DNA from: Thysanoteuthis rhombus
Taxonomy: Eukaryota > Mollusca > Cephalopoda > Oegopsida > Thysanoteuthidae
NCBI GenBank assembly: GCA_963457665.1
Contig: OY735219.1
Coordinates: 38,797,477-38,861,476 of the forward strand
Length of the DNA: 64,000 nt
Reading direction: 5' to 3'
The notes under the pieces were generated by a model that saw nothing but the letters and a program-made list of their open reading frames with translations, had not been told where the DNA came from and searched no databases. The position numbers and the translations under genes were made by a program. Shown here piece by piece: positions 1 to 12,057 of the stretch (positions are counted from its first letter, which is position 1; the number at the start of each line of letters is the position of its first letter).

Positions 1-137
1 TTCAAATATGCCCGTTGTCCAAGAGAAAATAGATTTTAAAGCATCACTGTCCTGGTCACAAACAGAAAGTTTGATAGAAATACTGAATGCTTTCAATACT
101 TTTGGGGCATAATCAATGAGAGAATAACACTCATTAC
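1..137 (-). CDS. Possible next exon of the attractin-like gene, cut by window edge
   Basis: On the minus strand a strong acceptor (a T-rich tract, then TTTGTCTCTAG) is followed by two bases plus 45 codons without a stop, running to the window edge. The two bases complete the split Ser codon left by the exon at 5314, so the phase fits. The translation includes ECYSLIDYAPKVLKAFSISI and DALKSIFSW. I do not recognise it, and it does not clearly match the membrane-proximal part of attractin. It may be an alternative or diverged exon, another gene, or chance. Confidence 0.35.
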
Positions 138-2582
138 CTAGAGACAAAATTATAGAAAAAAAAAAAAAAAATGCATTGCACAGTTATCAATTTAGGGATG
201 GACATATACTAATATTTGAGCCTTTTGTTCATCTATACCTCTTTCATGCTAAAACTACAAGGCCTATCAACCGGGTATTTTGCATATAGACTGAGAAAAG
301 CTAAACTTCTTACAAAGGTTATATGAAGTTGACTGACACCGGAGGTCAATTTCCAGCCAATCTCTGGTTCTAAACATTGGAAGGAAATGATTTTTCTATC
401 AAAATTTACTGCAATAATTTTTAGTAATGGTATGAACTTTTGTTACAATATTGATTTTTATAAAATTTTGTCATCTTTTCATCAATAAAACAGTAGTAGG
501 AATTATTATTAATGATAAAATTTACACAAGGCTGTTGTCTTTGAAAAATCTACCACCTTTCCTTGATTTTTCTCAGAGAGAGATTTTAATTTAGTTAAAT
601 TAGTAACAAGTGTACACTATAAAATGTAAAATTTCGAAGTGAATCAAAAATAAATTCATCTTAAGTGATTAGTTTTCAAGACGGTGTTTTTAGATTTTCA
701 TATTTATTTGTTGAAAATGTCAAAGAAAAGAAATTTCAAATATCTAAAGCAATTTAGTAATATGTGAATCAGTATTTATCACTTATTTGTGTTACAACAT
801 TTTAGCAGAAGATTTCAATAGGACCAAAAATACTAAATGATTATAAAAAATAAGACATAGTACTTATATTAGTCAAAAAACAATATAATTAGTTGTTTTT
901 TATATTCCTATAGCTAGATATTTGAAGTACTTTTGTCTGGTTCAAGGGCTGTCGTTGGCAGTAAATTAATGCTTAATTCAGTCTACGGTTTGAAAAGATA
1001 ATTTGTGGTAGTTACAATGTAGCTGTTATAATTAATTGGATTGTTAATTTCCTTTCATCTGATAGACGTAAGGCCTCAAAGTATGCAGTTCATAAATTTC
1101 TTTTTTTGTAAACAATAAAGCAGTTCTTCCTTGTATCAGTTCAATAACATGATTACTTTTCAGGTAATAACCACGGTTATGGATTGAAAGCAAAAACATT
1201 CACTTCAACTAAAAAATTTTTCCTATTTTAATAAATAAAATTTGACCAGGGCAGGGCTAGTTATCCTTGCAAGTATGTAAAATAGAATAAAAATATCTTG
1301 TTAGTTATAATGGGCTGGAATTAAATTTTGAAAAAGTCTTGTTTTTCTTGCCAACTTTCATGTCAGATAAATGTAACAATTTTTTTTGTAGTTGATACAG
1401 TATTGGTTTTAATTTTTGAATTTTTAAAATAATCTAAAACACTTTAAGGGTTTAAAATCCCCTACGGGTTTACGGCTGATGAAAGTTTTTTTTTTTTCAT
1501 GATGAGCAAATACTAAAATGATTTTGGATACAGCAGTTCAATATACATAAAATGAAAAAGAAAACTCTTTAATTCAGTTTTGAGTTTTTCCAGGTGAGTT
1601 TAAAATTAATCTGCAACAAATGTTCGCACTGTTGATCTATATCTTTCACTCAGGTGAATTGTGCCGTGTAATTTTACGCTGCTGTAGCAGAACAACTTTG
1701 CTAAAGAGAATGAGAAAAATATTTTAAAAATGCCATCAAAGGAAATAAGATATCACCACACTGGCATGAAAAATTATAAACTCATGAACAGTTTATATAA
1801 CCTACATGACACATATTGTGAGCATGTTCAAGTTTTCAACAAAAAAAAAATGTAGTTATAATATCTATCATATCTTTGAAAGATAATTATAATCTAAGGC
1901 AGACTGGGTACCAAATAATATCATATGAATTCAAAATTCATAGAAAGTTAAATGTTTTGAAACCATGTTCTTTCTTCATTTCAATAAAACAAAATCTGCA
2001 TTGTTTTTCCACAAGGAAAATGAAAATGAAAACCAAATCTGTTTCTATAAAAAAAGATGATTGGTTAACATCAAAGTCTATGATAATTTCATTGATCTTG
2101 GATACAATGAAACCAGCACCAAAGAAATCATTCTTCTCTCTTACTGTCTGCAATTGATCAAAAAAAAAAAACCAAAAAAACAAAAAAAAAAGAAAGAAAA
2201 TAAAAAAACAAACAAAAAAACTCAAAAGCTTAATGGAGACCAATTTGTCATGTAGCAGGTCAAAACCATTATACAAGACAACCAAAAGGAACCATATTAT
2301 ATCTCTGCCCAAAAAGTCATGAATTTGGCCTCTATCCATTTGTTTATCAATAACCAAAATATCTTTGATAGTAATGCATTGATTGCTATCAAAAATTCCT
2401 GTAAACATTTGTTATTCCACTTGAGAAATCCACATATATATAAAACACAATGCATATTCTTCATATATATTTTCGGTGTGTATGAAACTTTTCAGACGGC
2501 TCACAGATATCTTACACTGATCATAGACAGAATTCCAGGGGAGCGACACTTTAATTCAAGGCAGCATGCATATATACTGCGG

Positions 2583-2630
<48 letters not shown>

Positions 2631-3716
2631 GCTGATCAATACATAAATAATTTTGTCATAAAAAAAAAAAAAAAGGTACTGTGTTAATATATTAAAATAA
2701 GATTTTTAAAAAAGGAGCAGATCTTTTAGATTTAATAAAATCTATGACACTTCATCTAAAATAGAAAATTAAAAAAAACAAGTAATCAAACGGAACCAAA
2801 AAAAAGTTTTAAAAAGGAGTTGAAAACAATTTATTTTACTGTCTATAATTTTAAGAATGGTCATTAACTTTCAGGGATTTTTTCTGGATGACTCACTGAG
2901 CATCAAAAGAAGCCATAGTTAAAGATGAGATGAGCCCATCATGATTGGATCGAGATATATAGGTAGCATAAATTCAATTTATCAAACAAGTTCCTCCACT
3001 CAAACAAAATGTATGTCAATTTTAGTCAAGAATGTTGATTTATGGTTTAAAAGGCCAACATAAATTTAAAAATTGCAAAACTTGGAAAACTTGGAAATTA
3101 TTGCTGAATGACTTGAGATGATACCCATATTATAACAATTTTTGAACAAGAAAAGTTATTTGCATTCATTTGGGGTGCAGGTTGAGGACAATCATGAAAA
3201 ATTGTAATGATATCATACAACTGCTTGTACTAATTGCTTTATAGTATTAGAGAGTGGTTTATACAACTATTTATGAGTGACAATATTATCATTTGTTAGA
3301 CAAATTTATTCAAAAATATACTTCAGGTGTCCACTGCAAACCGGCATCTGGTTAAAAGTCATCAATTAGTTACAACTAGGTTCATTTCACTGGGTTGGAG
3401 TAAGTTTTTTTTTCAGCTTGCCGAGGTCACATTAGGTGATGATTTCAGACTGTCCCTATCATTGAATATATCAATGAGCAATAGCAATGGGATACCACTG
3501 TTGCTGAGCAGTCTGAGTATTGATAAAATGTTTTAGAACTATTTACCCTGTAAATTCTTGAGGTTGTCAGAGTTGCAGAATGTTTCAAGAGTATCAACAA
3601 TTTCCAATCATATTTGAGTAGTCAGAGTATCAATGTAGACTGAACAACTTTTACTCTATGGTCGGAAGATTAATTATTTTTTTTTTTCACATTCAATGGA
3701 TAACTTCATTAGTAAT
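138..3716. other. AT-rich non-coding stretch
   Basis: No convincing exon was found on either strand. It contains short homopolymers, a (TA)n tract at about 2587-2627 and an A-rich stretch with scattered C and G near 2160-2220. The long-looking frames around 1876-2690 come from low-complexity sequence. It may be intron of the attractin-like gene. Confidence 0.5.
2587..2627. repeat. (TA)n microsatellite
   Basis: An uninterrupted alternating TA run of about 40 bp. Similar runs recur throughout the window and several follow SINE-like sequence. Confidence 0.9.
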
Positions 3717-4080
3717 AACTGCTAATCAATCAAAAAATTAGAAAAGAGGGTGATCAATGTATAAGTTACTTCCCTTGCCTTTTGTTGGGCCATGATCACT
3801 AAAAAAATCTGAAGTTTTCAACAAACAAATGTGAACCCTGCCAGACACAAAATTAGCAACCAATTTAAAAAACTTTTATTGTAAAATGAACCCTCCACAA
3901 GTCACCTGTTTGGGAGGGGAATTTCCGAAATACAAAATAATAGAAAAACAATTTTTTTTTTGACAGAAAATGTAAATGTTTAAATTTTCAGCCCTCTAGC
4001 TTCACTTGTGCGGTCTGTACACACAAACTGAAGAAACCGATGTTATGTTGACATTTTCTAATAGTGAAATACTCACTAGT
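3717..4080 (+). repeat. Interspersed repeat family A, copy 1
   Basis: It shares an ordered series of blocks with five other places in the window: GGGTGATCAATG, AAGTTACTTC, CTTTTGTTGGGC, a TGATCACT block, a segment ending in AACTTTT, and a distal block around ACTGAAGAAACC. The copies are diverged and contain no open frame. Confidence 0.65.
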
Positions 4081-4539
4081 GCTCAAGACGAGTAGATGTG
4101 GGTGGACAAGACGGTAACGGTATTGAGAATGGACACACTAAACCAAGTTAAAACTCCGGCTAAGACAGAATGTTCATTTTACACTAAAGCCATAGGGAAA
4201 GGTACGAATCAATTGCCCCATCCAAACAACGGGTAAAATAGCACAAGGTGAAGAGAGTGATGCCACTTCGGGTGCTTGTCAACTATGTCTAATTCACATA
4301 TTGTGAACAAACTGCATAAATAGTAATGTAATATTTAGAGCCCTAGTGGAGATGGCTGAGGCCATAGCCAACATAAGGGCACTACTTGTATTTAAGATAA
4401 AAGGAAAAACGATATTTAAAGAGAGACCAGTTGATAAGACAAAGTGCAAACAGTAAACTTGATAAATTTAACTCTTGAATTCATAAACTGCATACAATCA
4501 CTTGTAATTGATAGTACAACTATTACTATATTTACCACC

Positions 4540-5060
4540 TTTATGCTGGGTAGGGCAGAGCCGTTCCAGCTCAGGCTTCACAAATCTTGTCTATCATTGT
4601 TCTTACTTTTCTATTTCCAGTTAGCCGGAGTTCCTCGAGGTCATTCTCAGTGTAAATTTAAAGTCTTTTCTAGTACATGTGGTCACTTAGTGTTGGATTG
4701 GGGTTGGCAAGTTTAACCAAGTCATTTTTCAGTTTGTTATTCTTGGTTTTCCTCGGTATTTCCCGATATCTGATTTGAAGCCAAAATAAAATTCTATCAC
4801 CTTGTTTGTGTTTCGTCTGAGAATCTAGCCTTGCAATTTCCATCAGGCTCTTCTGGTGAATCTTTTTAAATAGATTCTTCTCTTTATATTTTATATCTCT
4901 CTGTGTTTGATTTTTTCATAGCCTTCTCAGTTGTTTTCTATGGAAGGTATCTAGTTTGTCTTCGATGTTGATTAGGCCTCAAGTACTGATATCGTAAAGC
5001 AGGATTGATATAACGAGGGTTCTACATAGCTTGAACCTTACACTTAAACTTTATTTGATC
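4540..5060 (-). mobile_element. Non-LTR retrotransposon C-terminal relic
   Basis: Read on the minus strand, the stretch carries broken pieces resembling the post-RT end of LINE proteins: a segment like LCRTLVISILLYDISTWGLI, then RKQLRRL, then basic text with several stops. Frames are disrupted and no ends are visible. The family is uncertain; it looks different from the RTE tails elsewhere in the window. Confidence 0.45.
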
Positions 5061-5313
5061 TTCACCGATTCAATTAGTTGTCATAAAAATTAGTGGTACT
5101 CTGGATTGAATAGCCTTTTTTTTTCCCCCCCCTCAAATTCACCAAATGGTCAGAGGAAGATAATTTCAATCCAAGTTGTTTCCCTTGAAATTGACCCCCT
5201 TCTTCCTATGTATGAATTAAAGGGGAAAGCCCAAAATTAGTGTAAACCTATTTGACATAGTTAAAACTGAGAGCAACGATTTGCAAGCCGAAAAAATATT
5301 TCAAAATTCTTAC

Positions 5314-5383
5314 TTGAATTGTAGGAAATGTTCAAGTTGGCAAAACCCGAGCAGTTCACAGAGAAATCAACATCACGATCACC
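5314..5383 (-). CDS. ATRN: Attractin exon: membrane-proximal region, last one recognised
   Basis: Residues 830-852. DRDVDFSVNCSGFANLNISY follows in phase 0 from the previous exon and lines up with attractin NLDISINASNNFNLNITW. Acceptor TTTTACTTAG behind a T-rich tract, donor TCAA|GTAAGA. It ends in phase 1. The next exons (rest of the ectodomain, transmembrane segment, tail) were not identified with confidence. Confidence 0.85.
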
Positions 5384-5986
5384 CTAAGTAAAAAAAAAAA
5401 AAATGAATACATCAAAAAGAATGAAACCAAGACAGTTCATAGGAGGAAAAGATTGCTGTAAGAGAATAAAAACTCTTAATTTGCATCATTATATTGCAGT
5501 TATTCAGTTAGATAGTGGAATAAACTCATAACTGGGGGAAGCCAATCTGACCAAGCTCAACTTATACAAAGGGATTTATAGCACATGTCATATTGATTCA
5601 AATTTCCTATGACCAAAAGTGTTGTTTCCCCAGAAATCAAGAGAAAAAAAGAAATTTTTCTAGGAGTAATAGTCTGCAAGATTCTAGGCTGAAGGGTGTA
5701 TACGGTACAAGATTGCAAAATAGAAGGAAAAAAAAAAAAATTTTTTTAATGTACCCCCCACCCCCATCTGGTTTTTAGAAAGTTGTGTCTGGTTGAGTAT
5801 GAGGCAAATGATGTTTCTGGTAGCGTTGACAGAAGAAGACAACCAATTGAAAAGGGAAGAAAACTTTGCCACTGGATTGGTTGGTCAGTTGGGTATAATA
5901 ACCAAACTGAAGTAATGCAAAAAAAGCTTACATGACACTCAATCTAAATTTGACAGCTGAGGAATGATGTGGTGACACAGAATAGG

Positions 5987-6018
<32 letters not shown>
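5987..6018 (+). repeat. Poly(A) tract
   Basis: Thirty-two consecutive A. It has no clear retroposed body on its 5' side. Similar tracts of 20-40 A recur in the window. Confidence 0.9.
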
Positions 6019-6020
<2 letters not shown>

Positions 6021-6059
6021 AGTCAATTGTGAAGATACCAATCTACTCTTATAGTTACT

Positions 6060-6530
6060 AGCTGGGATCAAAAAGTTCTGTGACTTATGAAAAGCTTTAT
6101 TTGTACATTAATTAAATTTGACTGTTACCCCCTTTAAAACAGCCACCTTGTGTAGCTATACAGCCTTGAATCTAATATTGGGGAAGAATAAGAAGTCGCA
6201 AGGAGTCAGATGCGGTGAGTAGGCAGGGTGTGAAGCAAAGATTGTACTGGTGCAGCCTTAAAACTTGTACGTTTTCAACGCACTGTTAGTAGGCTCATTG
6301 TCATGTTGGAGCAACTAATTCCCATAGCACAATATTCCAGGCAGCTTGTGCCAGATGTTGTCTCTCAGATGTCTAAGAACCGCACAGTAGAATTCAGCAT
6401 AGACAGTCTGACACTGAGGGACAAATTCACAGAGCACAACACCGGGTTGAGAGTTACTTTGAACTCACCCTCAGAGATATCCTACAGCTCCTGAAGTGAG
6501 AGTGCCACTGAAAACATTTCACTCTGTTAA
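6060..6530 (-). mobile_element. Mariner-type transposase relic, 3' part
   Basis: The minus-strand translation gives EFYCAVLRHLRDNIWHKLPG, then LQHDNEPTNSALKTY, then HPAYSPHLTPCDFLFFPN. These are the mariner landmarks EFY-LRRL, HHDNAPxH and HPPYSPDLAPCDFFLFP in the right order. A stop replaces a Trp before the HDN block, and SPD has become SPH, so the copy is dead. No 5' half was found. Confidence 0.75.
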
Positions 6531-7025
6531 TATGCAAAAGTTTGGGTCCATAATTTTCTACTGCATTATAAGTGAGGCCATGTTGTAATGAATTTTCCAT
6601 TCAACGAACTTTGATTCAAATTCCCCTCTTAACTTCTTCAAGACTGATCCTTGTAATCTATGCAGAAATCAAGAAAAACCAGGGGGTCAGGCTCATCTGA
6701 TAGGCAGACAGAAATAAATATATCCACACCAGAATATTATATAATTTCAAAACTTGAATACATATGTAGCGAGTGTCTAGAGTTTCATTAATTGACTGCT
6801 GGTATATTTTTGTCTAATTCATTTCCTTTTTACAGATAGTGTAACCCGATTCAGTAGGGATCTTACTATTTTTGCATTTATCTATTATTTTGAGAGCCAA
6901 ATTTAACATTTTGAAAATTGGGGTCTATGCTCAAACTGCAACATAACGATTCCGTGTTTTATCAAGTCACATTGTATCGGGTCTACAGTATACAATGCAA
7001 ATCAAAGTCAAATGGACAAGGACAG

Positions 7026-7447
7026 TCCAGAAAGTATCCAGCCATTTTGAATATCTCAAAATCAATTGCACTGCCTTAATGGAACTTGGCAACCGATTAG
7101 AGGCCATATTATTACACACGCGTGAATAGACACTCTCCAGGTAGTGAGATGCAATTGAATGAGCTTCATTATTGCACGACCATCACATTCACAATGACCA
7201 AGCATATCATTCTTCATATCTTGTGCAGGTTTTTTTTGGTTAAAAGAAGGAGGAGATTCCAGACTATGGACAAGATTAAGAAGAGGCAACTGATGGCAAT
7301 ACCGAGAGAGGACTTTGCAGACTGTTTTGAAAAGTGGAAGGAATGCTGTGGTAAGTGTGTGAAGTCCAAAGAGGGTATTTTTTAAAGCCATTATCCCAGG
7401 TAGACTAATTTTTTTTTTCAATATTGAATAGCTGGGTACTTTCTGGA
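7026..7447 (+). mobile_element. Internally deleted mariner with inverted ends
   Basis: The left end TCCAGAAAGTATCCAGC (7026-7042) and the inverse of the right end, TCCAGAAAGTACCCAGC (7431-7447), differ at one of 17 bases. The plus strand just inside the right end encodes MAIPREDFADCFEKWKECC, the conserved C-terminus of mariner transposases (IPxEDFxxCFxxWxxRxxxC). The rest of the transposase is missing, so this is a 0.4-kb non-autonomous derivative. The long minus frame across it is antisense. Confidence 0.8.
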
Positions 7448-7462
7448 TAGATCAAATACAAG

Positions 7463-7531
7463 TAAAAAAAAAAAAAGAAAGAAAAGAAAAGAAAAAAAAG
7501 AAAAAAAAGAGAAAAAAAGAGAAAAAAAAAA
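7463..7531 (+). repeat. A-rich (AAAAG)-like simple repeat
   Basis: Purine-only low-complexity tract of A runs separated by single G. Confidence 0.85.
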
Positions 7532-7571
7532 TCATGATTCTGATGGTAAATTAAAAGTATTAATTACTTAC

Positions 7572-7666
7572 AGCTAAAGGTCGGTTCATGAAATTGATTT
7601 GTGTGTAGTACTGGTCATCTGCTTTGGACAAATTGAACGTGAACTGATAATCTGTCAATAGTTTAT
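7572..7666 (-). CDS. ATRN: Attractin exon: membrane-proximal region
   Basis: Residues 798-829. LLTDYQFTFNLSKADDQYY and then QINFMNRPL match attractin LLIDYQFTFSLLQEDDRHHTAINFIANP. This beta-rich segment follows the laminin EGFs and lies outside the membrane. Acceptor TTTTGCAG, donor AGCT|GTAAGT, phase 0 end. Confidence 0.93.
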
Positions 7667-7989
7667 CTGCAAAATAAAAAGGTAAAAATAAAGTTATTCA
7701 ACTGGGGACTTATACAATCTCTTCATCATTGCTTAATTTGTTTGAGGGTGGCTACGCAAGAATATATCACTTATAAGTAATCCAAGAAGCCTGTATTGTT
7801 GTGTAAAAAAGAAAGAAAAAAAGTCCAAATATTTGCTATATTTTTAGAGCTTGACATTTTCCTATTTAACAAAATATTTGACAATCCTTCCTCTGAGAAT
7901 TGTATTTATGGCAGACATGATAAAAATTTTCAACAGGGCCACCTGGTGAAGCCTTCAAATACTACTCATAACAAAGCTAAAACAGTATT

Positions 7990-8290
7990 TTTAGATGTGT
8001 ATCTATTGCAGTGATAGATAGCAGTCACTGACTGACTGACTGACTATCTGACAAACCAACACAGTAAATGTTACTCCCACTCCTATGGAGCTGATGTCGC
8101 TTAAGGTTCATTTAAAAATCTCATTTCAACTGGCTTAGGGTCATTTTCATTGATAGGTTTATTGCAGTTCGTAAGTTTGTTCATAAAAATAAAATGCGAT
8201 TTCAATATTTCATACATAATAAATTCATTAACATCATGAAAGTGCAAGGGAGATAACTCGTGTTTACACAGAGCATATATAAGTTAGACG
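7990..8290 (+). repeat. Interspersed repeat family B, copy 1
   Basis: It contains CACTGACTGACTGACTATC, then GACAAACCAACACAG, CACTCCTATGGAGCTGATGT, and later TTCATTGATAGGTTTATT. The same blocks in the same order recur at 45965-46280, and in part at 45270-45545 and, inverted, at 62925-63185. No coding capacity was seen. Confidence 0.7.
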
Positions 8291-8354
8291 TCATGTTAGT
8301 CAATTTTTTTCTTTAATGTTGCTTTTTGAAAAAGAAAAAATAAATCCAACTTAC

Positions 8355-8410
8355 AATAACAGGTCCCACCATCATTTGGATTTCCAACATATTTCTCACT
8401 GGTATCACAC
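8355..8410 (-). CDS. ATRN: Attractin exon: laminin EGF 2, end
   Basis: Residues 779-797. CDTSEKYVGNPNDGGTCY matches attractin CDSENRYVGNPLRGTCYY, the end of the second laminin EGF. Only 56 bp long; acceptor TTTTATCCAG, donor TATT|GTAAGT. Both phases agree with its neighbours. Confidence 0.92.
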
Positions 8411-8740
8411 CTGGATAAAATGTAACAAGTACTAATTGGTTAGTAAACATAGAAAAAAAAGTAAAGAGAAAAAAAAAATCCAATAACTCCTTAGAGATAC
8501 ATATTCATTGACATTATTCCAGCAGTTAGTTCTACTTCATTTTCCAGCACATTATACTTAGATAAACAAAGCTAATAGAGCGTAGAAAGAAACTTCAGGC
8601 AAGATGTTGCACATGTTATCTGCTCAGTAACCTCACAGAAAGATACAACACTGGTTTACAAGTAGTAAGAGTATCTAACCATGAACTAAAAGTACATTTC
8701 TAATATACCTACTGATCTTTTCTAGAGAGACACATAAATC

Positions 8741-8792
8741 AAGCCACACTGAAGAGTTGTAATACAATGAAACAGCTGTCTGTGGATGACAC

Positions 8793-8832
<40 letters not shown>
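8741..8832 (+). mobile_element. SINE tail fragment followed by (TA)n
   Basis: The block GCCACACTGAAGAGTTGTAA, AATGAAACAGCTGTCTGTGG and then a (TA)n run is shared with 37756-37853, where it forms the 3' part of a tRNA-headed SINE. Only the tail is present here. Confidence 0.6.
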
Positions 8833-8837
<5 letters not shown>

Positions 8838-9060
8838 GATATACATACCATATATTTCAACAGATAAGGCAACCTTCAGAAAAGACAAGACCCCCAATTT
8901 CAGTCTGAATTTCCTGATTTTAGCTCAGTCTAGACAAGGTTTTTGTATCGGGTCAATAGGACAACCCCATTTCTTTTGGGGGATGACGTCTTTTGGGTGC
9001 TTCAAGTGTCATCTTATATGCTGAAATACATGGTGTCTGTGTACGCCCACACACACACGT

Positions 9061-9068
9061 GTATATAC

Positions 9069-9129
<61 letters not shown>
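9061..9129. repeat. (TA)n microsatellite
   Basis: About 69 bp of TA with a few interruptions, preceded by a short (CA)n run. Confidence 0.9.
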
Positions 9130-9134
<5 letters not shown>

Positions 9135-9268
9135 AACTTGAAATATCAACTATGCTTTTTTTCTTTTTCTTTTGCAAAGGCATCATAATCATTAACTTCC
9201 AAAAGTATCATCTTCTGTAAATCTGCCATATTCCACATCAAATGAGTACTAATAATAGAAACAGTTAC

Positions 9269-9362
9269 CATTCACATCTGTTCCCAATAACCCCTCGTGT
9301 TCCACAGTGGCATTTTCCATTGGTTCCATCACACACCTTGGCCAGGTTGTTACAATCACAAG
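9269..9362 (-). CDS. ATRN: Attractin exon: laminin EGF 2, first part
   Basis: Residues 748-778. CDCNNLAKVC, then GKCHCGTRGVIGNRCEW, correspond to attractin CTCSGHANIC and GKCFCTTKGIKGDQC. The Trp at the end is split over the junction (TG|G). Acceptor GTGTTGTAG, donor AATG|GTAACT. Confidence 0.92.
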
Positions 9363-9974
9363 CTACAACACAAGAAAAAGACTTCACATTTCTCATCACA
9401 TCAAAGAGGCAGAGATCATTAGTTCTACATTGTTTTTAAATCTCAAAATTTGATAGTCACTTTATACATGTGCCCAAACTATTTCAAGTCCTTAACACTT
9501 TTGTAATTGTTATAATTTATTGGTCTGAACAAAGCGTTTTTGTGCAAAAGTTCAAATTGTCAACTACGACAACTGCTGTTGACCTCAAGCAATAGTTTTC
9601 AGTTGTAGTTGAGATGTTGTAAATGGAAGACATTTTTTCACTCATCTGTCACAAAGTCAAATGTAAATCTAAGCTATCACTCAGAATTATTAAGTAGCTT
9701 AGTTGGGGTGAGGAAAACAGATCAAATGGAGTTGGAGGAGACTGTAGAAGAATATGATTTCTAGAAGCTGAGCAGGACGTGAACGTTTTTTTATATTATC
9801 ATGCAAGGGTGGGTTCAAAGGCTAGCCCAGTTGAAATATTCAGAAAAAATCCTCTAAAGAGTGATATGTCCCTTTCAAATAAATATTTAGAGTATGTGTT
9901 TTTGTTTTTTTAAATCTTCAGAAACTACATGATTTCCTTTAGTTAAAAGAAAGTCTTTTTTACTCTTTACTCAC

Positions 9975-10040
9975 TTTTACAAATCCCACCATTTTGGGGA
10001 GCTCCATAGTAACCCTCTCGGCAGGCATCACAAGTGGCTC
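9975..10040 (-). CDS. ATRN: Attractin exon: laminin EGF 1, second half
   Basis: Residues 726-747. GATCDACREGYYGAPQNGG is the C-x-x-C and GYYG loop that closes a laminin EGF. Together with the previous exon it gives the full eight-cysteine module once the first cysteine of the next exon is counted. Acceptor CTTTTAAAG, donor AAAA|GTGAGT. Confidence 0.92.
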
Positions 10041-10358
10041 CTTTAAAAGAAAAATAAATAAATATATAGATAAATTCATGCAACAGGTGAATCTAAAGTT
10101 TTAAAATTCATTTGTACAAACCTTCATGAATAACTGGCAATACAAAAAGAAGAATTATTAAACGAATTGACTATTATTCATTTTTTTTTGCCACTATTTA
10201 CTTTCACCTCAATTGTACTTGTTTTTTTTATCACAACTTAACTCGAGCTGGGTTCTCTTCATCAGTAAATAAATTATTCAATTCTGGAGGTCACAAAAAA
10301 AAAAAAAAAAAAAACCAAACAAACAAACACCACATGATTTAGCACAACACTAACTCAC

Positions 10359-10396
<38 letters not shown>

Positions 10397-11373
10397 ACAA
10401 AACAAGCCTAGTTCCTGCAGGGTCAAAATCCACACCAACTTCTAAAATTATTAATTTTTCTTCATAGTTTCTATAAATTATCTCCCTATTCAGATATAAA
10501 ATATCAAAATTGGCAAAACTGAAGGGAAGTAACTGAAATACTTCTAAGCCAGTTTTATACAAAGAATGGAAAATTATTTTACATGACAATTATGGCAGAC
10601 TGCTCCACACACCATCAAGTCCAGCCTCTCCCAAAGCACCTTTTGAATAGGCACTGCCATCATTTTTTCTTTTAAAACAATCTTCCCTTAGCATAATATC
10701 AAAAAGCAGTTGTCTATCTTGTCAATTCAATAGAAACATACCATCTCTGTTTGCCTATTAAAAATGTATATTTAATAGATTGAACTTTTCAAGTCTGATC
10801 ATTACTCATACCAGTGAGAAAAATGCATACCTGCAAAATGTGTCAATTCTAAAAATAATTTTCCATAAAAATCGAACAAAAAAATAATAATGCCGTGGAA
10901 AAACTGAACAATCTTATTCTATAAGGTTCAGTTACATTTGGGTACATATCACTATGAATGGCTGTTTTGTGCTACTGCATTGATTATTTTTTCATCTATT
11001 TTCAGAATGTTTCAACATAAAATAGATGAAAATACATCAGTGGCCAAAATACACTTTGTAAAATAAAATTGTTCAATTCAACGCATACATTGCGCTACAT
11101 CAAACTTGAAGTAAAAATTCATATCTAGAATTCTTCAGAGCAATTTTTGCAAGTCCATGTAATTTAAAAGTTACTTACAAGAAAGATCTCTAAAAGACGA
11201 CATGAATTTTTATCAAATTTGGGTGAGTCGTCGATTTGTATGAATACTCAACTTACTCATTAAGGGCCGAGAACTGAACGCGCTTGCCCGATTGATATAA
11301 TTGAATTGTTAAGAATTTAGAAAACTATACTGCTTTGTGATAAAAGCTTCAAGGAAAAAGCAGACAAAATTAC

Positions 11374-11445
11374 CTGTGGTGTTGTTCTGGCATTCTGTGC
11401 AAATGTTGGATTCATTACACGTACTGTGACCATTACACTGGCACA
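11374..11445 (-). CDS. ATRN: Attractin exon: laminin EGF 1, first half
   Basis: Residues 702-725. CQCNGHSTCNESNICTEC is the start of a laminin-type EGF repeat and nearly matches attractin CQCNGHSTCINNNVCEQC. A met codon split at the junction (A|TG) takes the place of the usual alanine and is internal, not a start. Acceptor GTCTTGCAG, donor ACAG|GTAATT. Confidence 0.93.
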
Positions 11446-11507
11446 CTGCAAGACAAAAAGAACATTCATCATTTTTCTGTTACAGTTTCTGTCATTTTAG
11501 CTTATTA

Positions 11508-11930
11508 CCTCTGCCAACGAAACTGGAGAGGTATATGTATTCGGTCATGTCAGCCTTTCTGTCTTCCTACATATCTTTAAGAGTATCAGACAGATTCCAA
11601 TGAAAGTTCATGGAAAGGTGGACAATGGAGTGAAGAAGATTTGGTTGAATTAATCATTTTTCAATCATAACATTACATCTATTATAGTTATAGTTTGTTG
11701 CACATCCAGGTATTCTTTTGACTTGAAGATATTTTTCTGGTTTTTCTTTTATACATTCATGAATGCAATCATGAAGCCACATAATATCTCCTGAAGTCCC
11801 CAATAAATTTCAATGAAACTTTGTAGAAGGGTGGGCAATGAGTGATGAAAGTGAATAAATTTTGGGGCGGATCCATGCAAGATTACTTCCCCTGACAATG
11901 ACATCAACAGAGGTATGTGCTGTCAGTGCT
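11508..11930 (+). repeat. Interspersed repeat family C, copy 1
   Basis: It starts with TTACCTCTGCCAACGAAAC. Twice within it there is a unit like AATGAAACTTTGTAGAAGGG followed by TGGGCAATGAG, and GGGGCGGATCCATGC comes after. The same units occur at 39030-39560. This wording resembles a repeat spread through many animal genomes, but I cannot name it securely. Confidence 0.6.
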
Positions 11931-12057
11931 TTTTACTTGGATTTATTGATTTTTTGTGGAACACTTTTCAAGAATCAACTCTGTCAAAATTGACTAATTT
12001 GACTTCTTTCTTGTCATGAATGTAAACACCAAATCTCGTAAAAATATTTGTACATTG

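Noticed and set aside
1650..1700. Splice-bounded 51-bp open block on the minus strand, also phase-compatible after 5314
   Set aside because: The peptide is unlike attractin, the donor (GTGAAA) is weak, and blocks this short are expected by chance.
1876..2687. Overlapping frames on both strands
   Set aside because: Low-complexity A/T and TA sequence; no motif or splice support.
3327..3536. Plus frame preceded by a T-rich acceptor-like site
   Set aside because: No homology and no matching donor; opposite to the only recognised gene.
8943..9192. Tyr/Ile-repeat frames on both strands
   Set aside because: Translations of a (TA)n microsatellite.
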